Assembly: GCF_014117325.1 (NCBI RefSeq)
Contig: NZ_CP059732.1
Location: forward strand, 8,693,501 to 8,757,500
Origin: Spirosoma foliorum
GTDB lineage: Bacteria > Bacteroidota > Bacteroidia > Cytophagales > Spirosomataceae
Reading direction: 5' to 3'
Length of the DNA: 64,000 bases
Shown in pieces: positions 1 through 7,916 of the stretch (position 1 is the first letter of the stretch; the number at the start of each line of letters is the position of its first letter). Position numbers and translations under genes: made by a program. Below the pieces are notes generated by a model. That model saw nothing but the letters and a program-made list of their open reading frames with translations. It had not been told where the DNA came from and did no database searches.

Positions 1-1
1 T

Positions 2-790
2 ATGGCTCCCACGCTGGCCAAAGGGTACTTTCCAAGGTCGGCATCTACGATGGAAAAAATTGCCAATTACTATGCTATTCCATCTATCCATCTTGGGCTG
101 GAAGTGGTTCGATTGGCCGAAAAGGGAGAGTTGGTATTTAGTGGAAAATTGGATGAATTTCCGGGCAAGCTAGTCTTCTCGGCCGATAATGTGCACCCTT
201 ATCCGCAAACAGGCCACCGACTTTATACGGAAGCGTTGGCACGGGCTTTCAAGGTATTGGAAACGGCAGGGACGAAGCGCAAAAAGCAACTCAAAGAGCC
301 TTTATTCGCCAATAACTGGGGGCGCGCCCAAATGATCAGCGCGAAACAGAGTACCCGTTCGGCAGGCTGGCTCGAAATCACACCGACTACTGATTCGGTA
401 GCCCGAAAGCTGTCCAATCGGTTCGCTTTTTTACTGAAAGCAACGACTCCGGGCGCACGGATTCAGGTACGTTTTCGAGGTACTCATTTTGGGGTATATG
501 ATGTTATGGGTCCCGGTTGTGGACAGTTTCGGGTGGTTATCGATGGTCAGGAGACTAAGCTATATCCTCGATTCGACCGGTTTTGTACCTACTATCGGTC
601 AAATTATTTTCTGTTACCAGCCCTACCAGATGGCGTGCATACGGTTGAATTATATGTCGATGCGCAAAAACTTGACAAAGCGGCTATCCTGAAGCAACGT
701 AATGTAACCATAATAGACCCAAAGCCGTATGAGCCTCAGGATTGTTATGCCGGGCAATTTTTAGTTATTGGAGAAATTCTTGACAACTAG
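2..790 (+). CDS. SGNH/GDSL-type hydrolase, C-terminal part (5' end outside window)
   Basis: The reading frame is already open at the first base, so the true start lies upstream of the window. The segment DNVHPYPQTGH matches the catalytic Asp-x-x-His block V of SGNH/GDSL esterases, which is followed by the last helix of the fold (about residues 62-90). The catalytic Ser block would be upstream and is not visible. Residues about 110-260 form a second, beta-rich region that may bind substrate, as in secreted carbohydrate esterases. No signal peptide can be judged. The gene converges on the dehydrogenase downstream, with a long palindrome between them. The fold is fairly secure; the substrate is unknown. 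Confidence 0.7.
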   Translation: MAPTLAKGYFPRSASTMEKIANYYAIPSIHLGLEVVRLAEKGELVFSGKLDEFPGKLVFSADNVHPYPQTGHRLYTEALARAFKVLETAGTKRKKQLKEPLFANNWGRAQMISAKQSTRSAGWLEITPTTDSVARKLSNRFAFLLKATTPGARIQVRFRGTHFGVYDVMGPGCGQFRVVIDGQETKLYPRFDRFCTYYRSNYFLLPALPDGVHTVELYVDAQKLDKAAILKQRNVTIIDPKPYEPQDCYAGQFLVIGEILDN

Positions 791-802
791 TTGTAGCCAA
801 TC

Positions 803-900
803 TTTTTTTGTCATCCCGACGAAGGAGGGATCTTAAAAATATCCTTATTAGTGCGTTAAGAAACCTTAAGATCCCTCCTTCGTCGGGATGACAAAAAAAA
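803..900. repeat. Long palindrome, GTCATCCCGACG family (copy 1)
   Basis: Two almost perfect inverted arms of about 35 bases start with T-run + GTCATCCCGACGAAGGAG and end with the complement followed by an A-run. The loop is about 25 bases. It lies between two convergent genes and could act as a bidirectional terminator. Four other full copies and one remnant occur at 1947, 13921, 17395, 25120 and 32212. Confidence 0.85.
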
Positions 901-991
901 TTCTATAAATTACTGTTAATGAGTTGGTTACTCAATGGGTTGGCTGTGTTTTACGTTTTATAGCGCAATCGCTTACTTTGGTTTAAACATC

Positions 992-1786
992 CTACTTCGG
1001 AGCCATTCGAATAGCGCCGTCGAGCCGGATTACTTCGCCGTTCAGCATTGGATTTTCGAGGATGCTTTTTGCCAGCATAGCGTATTCTGCTGGCCGACCA
1101 AGCCGCGACGGGAAAGGTACCTGTTGACCTAATGACAGGCGGGCTTCTTCGGGTAGGCCAGCCAGCAATGGCGTCTCAAATAAGCCGGGCGCGATGGTCA
1201 TAACCCGAATACCCGAGCGAGCCAGATCGCGGGCAATGGGGAGGGTCATACCTACAATTCCACCTTTCGAGGCCGAATAAGCCGCTTGACCGATTTGGCC
1301 ATCGTAAGCAGCTACAGAAGCTGTGTTGATGATGACGCCCCGTTCGCCTTCGAACGGTCCGTCGCCACGATTTGGCGTATTATGCTCCATCGCTAAAGCC
1401 GCCAGCCGGATTACATTGAAGGTGCCGATGAGGTTGATCGAAATAACTTTTTGGAAAGCTGCCAGCGAGTGCGCGCCGTAAACACCATCGACCTTACCAA
1501 CCGTTTTCCGGGCTTCGGCAACACCCGCGCAATTGACGTTGATATGCAAACTCCCAAACGTGCCAATAGCCATGTTGATAGCCGTTTGTACATCGGCTTC
1601 ATCGGTCACGTTGGTTTTCACAAAGCGAACTTTGCTCCCCAATTCTTCGGCGAGTGCATTGCCCCGCTCGTCGTTCATGTCCAGAATAACGACGTTGGCT
1701 CCATTCGATACCAACATTCGGGCCGTTGCTTCGCCTAAACCAGAAGCCCCACCCGTAACAATTGCTGTTGCGTTCGCTATGTTCAT
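992..1786 (-). CDS. 3-hydroxyacyl-CoA dehydrogenase type 2-like short-chain dehydrogenase
   Basis: A 264-residue SDR with the NAD-binding motif [10 protein letters not shown] (about residues 11-20), the NAG-like block NCAGVAEA, and the catalytic Ser/Tyr/Lys in [10 protein letters not shown] and YSASKGG. The C-terminal half ([36 protein letters not shown]) closely follows the HSD10/type 2 3-hydroxyacyl-CoA dehydrogenase family, which oxidises short-chain 3-hydroxyacyl-CoA in fatty-acid or branched-chain amino-acid breakdown. The protein is cytosolic and of normal length, and the ATG start fits the family's N-terminus. It stands alone on the minus strand, with a MITE-like element upstream. Confidence 0.88.
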   Translation of the reverse strand: MNIANATAIVTGGASGLGEATARMLVSNGANVVILDMNDERGNALAEELGSKVRFVKTNVTDEADVQTAINMAIGTFGSLHINVNCAGVAEARKTVGKVDGVYGAHSLAAFQKVISINLIGTFNVIRLAALAMEHNTPNRGDGPFEGERGVIINTASVAAYDGQIGQAAYSASKGGIVGMTLPIARDLARSGIRVMTIAPGLFETPLLAGLPEEARLSLGQQVPFPSRLGRPAEYAMLAKSILENPMLNGEVIRLDGAIRMAPK

Positions 1787-1805
1787 GTTTGTTGTTTCAG
1801 GTTTC

Positions 1806-1822
1806 AGCCGGGCCGCCGGTGC
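1806..1822. repeat. Solitary arm of the GC-rich palindrome at 6361
   Basis: The 17 bases AGCCGGGCCGCCGGTGC are identical to the inner part of the 33-bp arm of the palindrome at 6361-6432. No matching opposite arm is present here, so this looks like a half element or remnant. Confidence 0.6.
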
Positions 1823-1884
1823 AGTTCAATGTTTCAAGTTCCAGACAGTGAAATAAACAGGAACCATGGAAGAAACATGTTAAC

Positions 1885-2026
1885 TTAACGTGAATTATGG
1901 ATAAAATCTGGATTTATTAACTGATTACTACCTATTTATAGTATTGTTTTTTGTCATCCCTCCTGGCATCGGGATGGCAAAAAACTGATATAAGGCTAGT
2001 TGTAAATCGATCATAATTCATGTTAA
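1885..2026. mobile_element. MITE-like element A (about 142 bp)
   Basis: It begins TTAACGTGAATTATGG and ends with the near complement (CATAATTCATGTTAA), so it has terminal inverted repeats of about 16 bases. Internal sequence (ATTTATAGTATTG.. and a remnant GTCATCCC..GGGATGGCA hairpin at 1947-1984) is shared with the element at 13862-14048. There is no coding capacity. It ends two bases before the stop codon of the HAD phosphatase gene. No clear target duplication is seen. Confidence 0.65.
1947..1984. repeat. Remnant of the GTCATCCCGACG palindrome (copy 2)
   Basis: T-run + GTCATCCC, a short TCCTGGCAT stretch, then GGGATGGCA + A-run. This is the outer part of the palindrome family with the centre deleted, carried inside MITE-like element A. 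Confidence 0.6.
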
Positions 2027-2027
2027 C

Positions 2028-2717
2028 CTACAAAATACTCCTTAACTCGTTCCAATGGCTGATATCGTAGGTCGGTTTATTATCAACTACTACACCTTTG
2101 GGGTTGTAAAAGATGGTATCTAAGCCGACGCTCTTAGCACCCAGAATATCCGCTTCGTAATTATCGCCAATCATGATGCTTTCGGCCGCCGTTGTGCCAC
2201 TGATCTCCATGGCGTACTGAAATACAAGCGGATTAGGCTTTTTCGCATTGGCATTTTCGCTGGTCACAACGTGTGTGAAATAGTGTGCTATGTCGGAGCT
2301 GTTCATCTTCGTGGCCTGGATATCGGCAAAACCATTCGTGATGATGTGCATCGTATAACGACCTTTCAAATAATCCAGAATCTCACGCGCTGATTCCAGC
2401 AAATGAGATTTATAAGGCAGTAACTTTAGGTATTCAGCGTTTAGGTCAGCCTGAATGGCCGACTCATCAATTCCTAGTGCTTTGAATACCAGCGGAAATC
2501 GGTATTTCCGAATGTAGCTATGCTCGATCAGATTTTTGTCGTAATCGGCCCATAGCTGGTGATTGATGGCAATAAAATGACGACTAAACTCGTCTGCTGA
2601 CGAAATACCAGCTTCGGACAATCGGAATGTATCGAACAATTCAGTAATACACTCCGCCGAGTTTCGGTCAAAATCCCACAGGGTGTGGTCGAGGTCAAAA
2701 AAGAGGTGTTTGTACAT
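2028..2717 (-). CDS. HAD-superfamily hydrolase, YjjG-type nucleotidase
   Basis: Residues 6-14 (FFDLDHTLW) hold the HAD nucleophile motif DxDxT; ITNGF is motif II, the Lys of AKKPNPLVF is motif III, and MIGDNYEADILGA is motif IV. Length (about 229 residues) and spacing match the YjjG family, which dephosphorylates noncanonical pyrimidine nucleoside monophosphates; substrate specificity here is inferred. The frame is open further upstream to 2765, but that stretch lies inside a palindromic repeat, so the ATG at 2717 (MYKHLFFDLD), or the adjacent one at 2720, is preferred. The gene is followed directly by MITE-like element A. Confidence 0.82.
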   Translation of the reverse strand: MYKHLFFDLDHTLWDFDRNSAECITELFDTFRLSEAGISSADEFSRHFIAINHQLWADYDKNLIEHSYIRKYRFPLVFKALGIDESAIQADLNAEYLKLLPYKSHLLESAREILDYLKGRYTMHIITNGFADIQATKMNSSDIAHYFTHVVTSENANAKKPNPLVFQYAMEISGTTAAESIMIGDNYEADILGAKSVGLDTIFYNPKGVVVDNKPTYDISHWNELRSIL

Positions 2718-2722
2718 CATGT

Positions 2723-2804
2723 AGTTATAGAGTCGTAACGTTATAGAGTTGTTAAGTGCTAACACTGCAACTTGACAACTCTATAACGTTATGACTTTAA
2801 AACT
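2723..2804. repeat. Long imperfect palindrome, GTTATAGAGT family
   Basis: Arms at 2723-2757 and 2770-2804 (35 bases, about five mismatches) contain repeated GTTATAGAGT / ACTCTATAAC words. It fills the gap between the ferredoxin stop codon and the phosphatase start, and reaches into the last codons of the ferredoxin gene. Confidence 0.75.
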
Positions 2805-3102
2805 CTAATTTAAGCCGCTCAACAGGCTGATTGTTCACGAGATGGCTATCCACAATTTCGGCAACATCTGACAACTGAACATTGCCATAATAAGTACCTT
2901 CTGGATAAACGACCAGCGCCGGACCGAACGCACAGGCATCGAGACAGCCCGTTCGTTGAGCGCGCATTTCTTTTAATAGACCACGCTCAGCAAGAGCGGC
3001 TTTGAAGGCATCGACCAGTTCGTTGCCGTGCGCTTCGCCACAGGACTTTTTAGGGGCGGCTTTCTGATTGTTGCAGATGAAAACGTGCTTTTTATATTTC
3101 AT
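2797..3102 (-). CDS. (2Fe-2S) ferredoxin domain protein, thioredoxin-like fold
   Basis: A protein of about 101 residues with the four Cys expected for thioredoxin-like [2Fe-2S] ferredoxins: one in HVFICNNQ, one in KKSCGEAHG, and a pair in RTGCLDACAFGP. ALVVYPEGTYYG is also typical of this family (NuoE-related shethna-type proteins). It probably transfers electrons in the cytosol; the partner is unknown. The frame extends upstream to 3156, but the ATG at 3102 (MKYKKHVFICNN) fits the family start. It lies upstream of the YjjG-like gene on the same strand, with a palindrome between them. Confidence 0.82.
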   Translation of the reverse strand: MKYKKHVFICNNQKAAPKKSCGEAHGNELVDAFKAALAERGLLKEMRAQRTGCLDACAFGPALVVYPEGTYYGNVQLSDVAEIVDSHLVNNQPVERLKLEF

Positions 3103-3348
3103 ATAGTTAATAGAATTCGTTCTCAAAGGTACGAACGAAGCTGACGTTCCCGTCATTTCATTGCATGATCACGAGCGAGTTGGGGTTAAATTACCGACCG
3201 AATAAAAAATCGGATAAACTCTATGTCTTCGTTCGGGTTATCATCTAGATACACAAGCTGAGAAAGATTTCAGAATAGGCTGACTACCTGAGAGAAAATG
3301 ACTTGGTACTGCGCTAAAAGTACGCGAACCCTACCCAATTAAATCGTT

Positions 3349-3879
3349 ATGAATACGCCAAATTCTGCGCTTGAGGAGCAGGAGTTATTGGGTGGATTAA
3401 AGGCCAATAATCAGCTTGCTTTTGCGACATTGTATGACCGATATGCCGCCATGTTGCTGGGTATTATCACGAAGATTATTTCAGATAAAACAGAAGCAAT
3501 AGCCCTTCTTGAAACAACCTTTACACGTATTCGGGAGCAACTAGATGAATTTCGCCCTGGTAGGCAGCCCTTATTTTTATGGCTGTTTCAAATCGCCCGA
3601 ACTACAGCCCAGGAAGCACTTAAAGAACGCCAAAAGGCAAAGGCTACTTCTATTCAGCTTACCAGCGACGGAAAAATAATCCACCCCGTCTGGACCCAAA
3701 ATAGCTCAAAAGCAGGAATAGAGCCGGCTGAACCTCAGTGGAAAACATTCGTCGAGGCAATTCTTTTCAAGAACTGCACACCCGAAGAAGCGGCTACTTC
3801 GTTAGGCTTACCCGTCGAAACGGTTCGCCAGCAATTACGGTTGGCTATGCAGCAATTACGCCAAACACCTAAGAGGTAA
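3349..3879 (+). CDS. ECF-like RNA polymerase sigma factor
   Basis: A 176-residue protein with the sigma-70 region 2 pattern near the N-terminus (LLGGLKANNQLAFATLYDRYAA, residues about 13-35, then LFLWLFQIARTTAQEAL) and a region 4 helix-turn-helix at the C-terminus (CTPEEAATSLGLPVETVRQQLRLAMQQLR). Between them lies a short variable linker. It should direct RNA polymerase to a small regulon. No classical anti-sigma factor is adjacent; the convergent gene downstream encodes a one-helix membrane protein of unknown function and overlaps this gene by 11 bases. Confidence 0.8.
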   Translation: MNTPNSALEEQELLGGLKANNQLAFATLYDRYAAMLLGIITKIISDKTEAIALLETTFTRIREQLDEFRPGRQPLFLWLFQIARTTAQEALKERQKAKATSIQLTSDGKIIHPVWTQNSSKAGIEPAEPQWKTFVEAILFKNCTPEEAATSLGLPVETVRQQLRLAMQQLRQTPKR

Positions 3880-4576
3880 GGGGCTGTATTTGAGCTGCTT
3901 TATGGAACGCACTCCATGCCCGAATTAACTCCGCCTGAATGTGTTCCCAATCGGCTTCGGTAGCACCACCCGGATGGGTTCGTACGTCATCGCATAAGCG
4001 CATGGCATTTGCTCGTAAACGCCCATAGGTAGTAAAGGAAGAGGCCGGCTGATTGTACAAAGCGGCCGACGTTTGGACTAAAGCGTTCGCCAGATCGGTA
4101 TACGAATAACGCTCCCGCTGGCGATGAACAATCCACCATTCCAACTCAAGTTTGGCCACTTTAGCTACATCAAATGACTCGATGCTGAGTGATTGAATGG
4201 ATTCATAATACGATACCAGATCGGGAATGGTGCGCTGGTAATCCGTTCGGGAGTGGCCTTTCTTAAAGTCAAAAGCCGCCTTCGAAGCCTGAAATCCTAG
4301 TACGAATGATCGCCAGAAAGGGGCATGAAATTGCTGCCGAAGCCCGCTGGCCAGTTGCCAGAACAATAGCACCGGCTTCTTTTCATAATAGGAGCGCCAC
4401 ATGGCTGTTTCCAGACGAGCAACTTCTGCTGGATCGAATTGCCGGAGACTGTTCTTTCGGGGTACATACAAATCCACAACAATCCAGATTACCAGAGCCG
4501 CTAAGACGCTCCACCAAATCCGGCGAGTTAGCTTAGATGATCGAGTAGGAGTGGGGTATGTTGTTGAGTTTGCCAT
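3869..4576 (-). CDS. Hypothetical protein with one N-terminal membrane helix
   Basis: A 235-residue protein: a basic N-terminus (about 20 residues), a hydrophobic stretch WWSVLAALVIWIVVDLYV, then a soluble, charged, mostly helical domain on the outer side of the membrane. No family is recognised. Its last codons overlap the convergent sigma-factor gene by 11 bases. It could be a partner of that sigma factor, but there is no anti-sigma motif to support this. A short perfect palindrome sits just before its start codon. Confidence 0.65.
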   Translation of the reverse strand: MANSTTYPTPTRSSKLTRRIWWSVLAALVIWIVVDLYVPRKNSLRQFDPAEVARLETAMWRSYYEKKPVLLFWQLASGLRQQFHAPFWRSFVLGFQASKAAFDFKKGHSRTDYQRTIPDLVSYYESIQSLSIESFDVAKVAKLELEWWIVHRQRERYSYTDLANALVQTSAALYNQPASSFTTYGRLRANAMRLCDDVRTHPGGATEADWEHIQAELIRAWSAFHKAAQIQPLTS

Positions 4577-4581
4577 ACAAT

Positions 4582-4614
4582 AAACCTATAAGGTTTTAGA
4601 AACCTTATAGGTTT
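4582..4614. repeat. 15-bp perfect hairpin before the 4576 start
   Basis: Arms AAACCTATAAGGTTT and its near mirror, each 15 bases, with a 3-base loop. It lies 5' of the minus-strand gene that starts at 4576. Confidence 0.6.
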
Positions 4615-4632
4615 GAGGGTATATGCCAAGAT

Positions 4633-4668
4633 AGCGTGATGTCGGTTACTAATAACTGACATCACGCT
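4633..4668 (-). terminator. Terminator-like hairpin after the oxidoreductase gene
   Basis: 16-base arms (AGCGTGATGTCGGTTA and its complement with one mismatch) 15 bases beyond the stop codon of the oxidoreductase gene. There is no T-run, so termination is only inferred. Confidence 0.45.
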
Positions 4669-4683
4669 AAATATTGCTGATAG

Positions 4684-6138
4684 CTACTTATTCGCCACTG
4701 GCTTTGCTGAAGCCACAGCGCCTTTCTTCTTTGGTGAAGCTGGAGCTGTTGGGTTTTTCTGGGTCATGGTAACGGGGTCCCAATACACAACTTTCTGCTC
4801 GAAGTAGCTTTCGTTGGAGGCCAGCACGGGGGCCGCTGCCCGGAAGCCGAATACAGGATCTTCGACAGTTCCCTGGCTTCCTTTCCGAACATTCTCAAAG
4901 AAGTTGCCAAAGTGTTTAGCATGCGCATCATCGTCTTTCGGCGCTTCAAACTTCACTTCTTTTACTGGCTCTGCCTTGCGGGTTTCAGGTGGGTATTTGG
5001 CATCATACTGCTTTACAAACTCCTGTTGAACGGGTTCCGTGAAGGTGAAGAAACTGTCGTAGTTGCCATATCCGGGCGCTATGGGGAGTCTCTTTTTAGT
5101 CATGATCAGGTTGTCTTCAGAAAACTCGATTTGACCTTCATTCCCAATGATACGCGTTACATTGCTGATTTTACCGGCGTTGGCAAAATTCACCCGTAGT
5201 ACCATCTGGAACGCTTCGTGCTTGTCGGTTTTTGGGTAATCCATCAGGCTTGTCATCACGTCGGGCACATCGCGCCCTTCTTTCCAGTAGGCCAGGTTTC
5301 CGGATGAGAAAATTCGCGTTGGTCCGAGGGCATTCGTGACGAAGTGAACGCCCGTAATGAGGTGAATGAACAAATCGCCTGCAACGCCCGTGCCGTAATC
5401 ACGGTAGTTACGCCAGCGGAAAAATCGGTTTGCATCGAAAGGACGTTTGGGCGCATCGCCAAGAAAACGGTCCCAATCAACTGTTTGGGGAGACGCATCG
5501 GGTGGAACCGAATAGTTCCAGGCGCCAATGGCGTTGAAGCGGTCGTTGTTGGACTCGATGTAGTTAATCGCACCAATATCACCTGCTTCAACGAGTCGTT
5601 TAGCTTCCTGAAAGGCAGCACTACTAATGCGCTGACTGCCCACCTGCATCGTTTTGCCCGACTTTTTCCAGGCATCAATAACGGCTTTACCTTCGTTCAG
5701 GTGTTGTACCATCGGTTTCTCACAGTACACGTGTTTACCTGCTTTGAGAGCCGCAATAGTAATATGATCGTGCCAGTGATCGGGGGTAACAACGAGTACG
5801 GCGTCAATATCCGGGCGAGCCAGAATTTCGCGGTGATCGCGGGTTGTAAAGAGGTCCTTATCTTTTCCGAAAGCTGTTTTCGCGTGTTCAAGCCGACCCG
5901 TATATAGGTCTGCTACGGCCACCAGTTCGACATCGGGGTTGCGTAGGGCGGCCATGGTATCATAGTTCCCCTGAATACCCATCCCGATCGTCGCAAATCG
6001 GATTTTATCGTTGGGGCTTACCTTCATCAGATTGGGAATGTAGGCCGGAAAACCGAATGGTTTGGCAAGGCTCTCGGTGGCCACGAGTGCCGAAGCCGCC
6101 GATAAGCTTTTGATGAACTTGCGTCTGTTAGCTTGCAT
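4684..6138 (-). CDS. Gfo/Idh/MocA-family oxidoreductase with twin-arginine leader
   Basis: A 484-residue protein. The N-terminus NRRKFIKSLSAAS is a twin-arginine export signal. A Rossmann domain follows (IGMGIQGNY, about residue 50), then DHWHDHITIAALKAGKHVYCEKPM with the characteristic EKP motif. The C-terminal beta-sheet domain contains RWRNYRDYGTGVAGDLFIH. These enzymes oxidise or epimerise sugars and related polyols with NAD(P); exported Bacteroidota members act in the periplasm. The last 20 residues (PASPKKKGAVASAKPVANK) form a Lys/Ala-rich tail outside the domain. It is transcribed alone, with a 464-base gap upstream. Confidence 0.88.
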   Translation of the reverse strand: MQANRRKFIKSLSAASALVATESLAKPFGFPAYIPNLMKVSPNDKIRFATIGMGIQGNYDTMAALRNPDVELVAVADLYTGRLEHAKTAFGKDKDLFTTRDHREILARPDIDAVLVVTPDHWHDHITIAALKAGKHVYCEKPMVQHLNEGKAVIDAWKKSGKTMQVGSQRISSAAFQEAKRLVEAGDIGAINYIESNNDRFNAIGAWNYSVPPDASPQTVDWDRFLGDAPKRPFDANRFFRWRNYRDYGTGVAGDLFIHLITGVHFVTNALGPTRIFSSGNLAYWKEGRDVPDVMTSLMDYPKTDKHEAFQMVLRVNFANAGKISNVTRIIGNEGQIEFSEDNLIMTKKRLPIAPGYGNYDSFFTFTEPVQQEFVKQYDAKYPPETRKAEPVKEVKFEAPKDDDAHAKHFGNFFENVRKGSQGTVEDPVFGFRAAAPVLASNESYFEQKVVYWDPVTMTQKNPTAPASPKKKGAVASAKPVANK

Positions 6139-6602
6139 AGAGATGAGGGTTTCTAGTATACCAGCTAAAGCGACTTTTGGGCAAGATTTACCTGTGGTTC
6201 ATTATACCATCGGTCTATCGTGTCAGTTTTAAGAAACCGATACCACAACAACAGGCGTTCTGTGAGGACCCCTAGAGTATATACCTATCTTTTGGACATG
6301 TTCGAAACTCCGTTAGGAGTGGTCTGTTAATAGAAAACACAGGATTGGATATCACCTCAAGCGCCGTAGCCGGGCCGCCGGTGCGGTGCGACCCAAATAG
6401 GTCGCACCGCACCGGCGGCCCGGCTACGGCGCTGCATTCTATTAGTAAGCGACAATTACTATTGACAGGACGCCCTTACCGGGCCGACTAGCCTCCGCCA
6501 GAAATGTGTGTATACACTAGGTGAGTACACAGACCGAGGAAACGAACACAGAATAAGGCTAATCTCTCTGTATTCTCAGTACCTGTGTGGTCAAAACCTT
6601 TA
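6139..6602. other. 464-base intergenic region
   Basis: No open reading frame with a recognisable product. The only structured element is the 33-bp-arm palindrome at 6361-6432. Both flanking genes are on the minus strand, so this region should hold the promoter of the oxidoreductase gene, but no clear promoter was found. Confidence 0.6.
6361..6432. repeat. GC-rich perfect palindrome with 33-bp arms
   Basis: Arms 6361-6393 and 6400-6432 are exact complements with a 6-base loop (CAAATA). The arm contains GCGCCGTAGCCGGGCCGCCG. It is much richer in GC than its surroundings and resembles REP-type extragenic palindromes. A half copy lies at 1806-1822. Confidence 0.85.
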
Positions 6603-7910
6603 TTACTTCGCCAGTTTATAGAAATGGGTGATCAACCCCCCAGCGGTTACGGTGTTAAGGGCAGTAGACTTACTGGCTGAAGGATCATAACTATAGATTC
6701 CATTTAGTTTCAGCGAAGAGTTATAAACGGGCATGTAAATCTTGCCGTCGTACTTGCAGGTGATTGGATAGGCGTAACCGGCTGTTAACGGAATGTCCTG
6801 AATAAACGTAGCCGTTTTGGCATTCAAATCCAGTTTCGCCCAACGTTGGTTTGCATCGTAAAAAGCCAGATTCGACAGTTCCTGATATTCGGTAGCGGTA
6901 ATTGTATTCGTAGCCAGTTTAGAAATCAGCTCCAGCAGCCGGGCCGAATCCTGCTGACCCGATATACAGGCATACGCTACACCGTTGGCGTCGTAAACAC
7001 CACCGAGCACCAGTTGAAACATGAGGTTCGGTAAGCCAGCAGCCGTAACGGGGTTGAAACTGTAGGTTTTATCAAAATCGGTGCTTCCGGCTGGTATTTT
7101 CAGGATTTGTGGTTTAGACCGTTTAGCCGCATTTGGCCCCAACTGACCATCGAGTCCATACTGTCCTTGGGTAATAATGAACACGTTACCTGATTCGTCA
7201 ACAATGCTGTTTTCTGAGCCGCGCGTAGCTGGGTACGTAGCCTGTTCGTAGATCGCCGTTTTCTCCCACTTCTTGGTAGTCAGGTTAATAACTTCCACGT
7301 ATACGTTCTGTGCATCATAAAACTGACCGGTTTTAGAGCTGTTCGTATAAAGCGCTGCAAATAATCGGTTGTCGTTGGGCCGGTAGGCAAGGTAAGCGTA
7401 GATGTTCGTCTCATTGTCCGGGAAATTCTGTGCCGACGTCATGTCGATCTGCCCCAGACTTTCCATCGTGGTGGGGTTAAACATAAACAGAGCCCGGTTG
7501 CCACCCGTAGAATAAACACCCAATTGGTCATTGATAATGATGACTCTGGACAGAAAGTCAACCAACGGAATACTGGCCACTTCTTCAACAGCACCGGTTG
7601 CCTTCACAATAGCCTGTTTAGATAATTTTTTGTCGCTAACCAGTGGTTGGCCAAACATGTAGTTTTTCCAGACGGCGCTTGGATAAAAACTAGAGTAACT
7701 CGATTTTGACGTTAAGTCAATATTGCCCGACGGAAGGGTAGGAAAATACCCGGCATAGAACGTATTGCTGGCTGAGGTTTGTGAGATAGAGGCCATCACA
7801 TAGCCTTCTTCCTGATATTTAGAGTCGGCAACGGGTGCAGTGTCATCCGTTTTCTTGCACGAAAGGAGTGCTCCGGTAAGGAGTACGGAAACTAGTAAAT
7901 TGGTTTTCAT
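6603..7910 (-). CDS. DUF4374-type lipoprotein of the TonB receptor operon
   Basis: A 435-residue protein with a lipoprotein signal: MKTNLLVSVLLTGALLSC, lipobox Cys at residue 18. The rest is a beta-propeller-like repeat protein (NNRLFAALYT, DESGNVFIITQG, KYDGKIYMPVYN), the pattern seen in DUF4374 proteins encoded beside siderophore receptors. It is probably anchored at the periplasmic face and may hold or modify the ligand. It starts only 6 bases after the receptor stop codon, so the two genes form an operon that reads receptor first. Confidence 0.8.
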   Translation of the reverse strand: MKTNLLVSVLLTGALLSCKKTDDTAPVADSKYQEEGYVMASISQTSASNTFYAGYFPTLPSGNIDLTSKSSYSSFYPSAVWKNYMFGQPLVSDKKLSKQAIVKATGAVEEVASIPLVDFLSRVIIINDQLGVYSTGGNRALFMFNPTTMESLGQIDMTSAQNFPDNETNIYAYLAYRPNDNRLFAALYTNSSKTGQFYDAQNVYVEVINLTTKKWEKTAIYEQATYPATRGSENSIVDESGNVFIITQGQYGLDGQLGPNAAKRSKPQILKIPAGSTDFDKTYSFNPVTAAGLPNLMFQLVLGGVYDANGVAYACISGQQDSARLLELISKLATNTITATEYQELSNLAFYDANQRWAKLDLNAKTATFIQDIPLTAGYAYPITCKYDGKIYMPVYNSSLKLNGIYSYDPSASKSTALNTVTAGGLITHFYKLAK

Positions 7911-7916
7911 GATTAA

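Noticed and set aside
2718..2765. N-terminal extension of the YjjG-like gene
   Set aside because: It is encoded by the palindrome between the two genes; the HAD motif should be within the first 15 residues, which fits the start at 2717.
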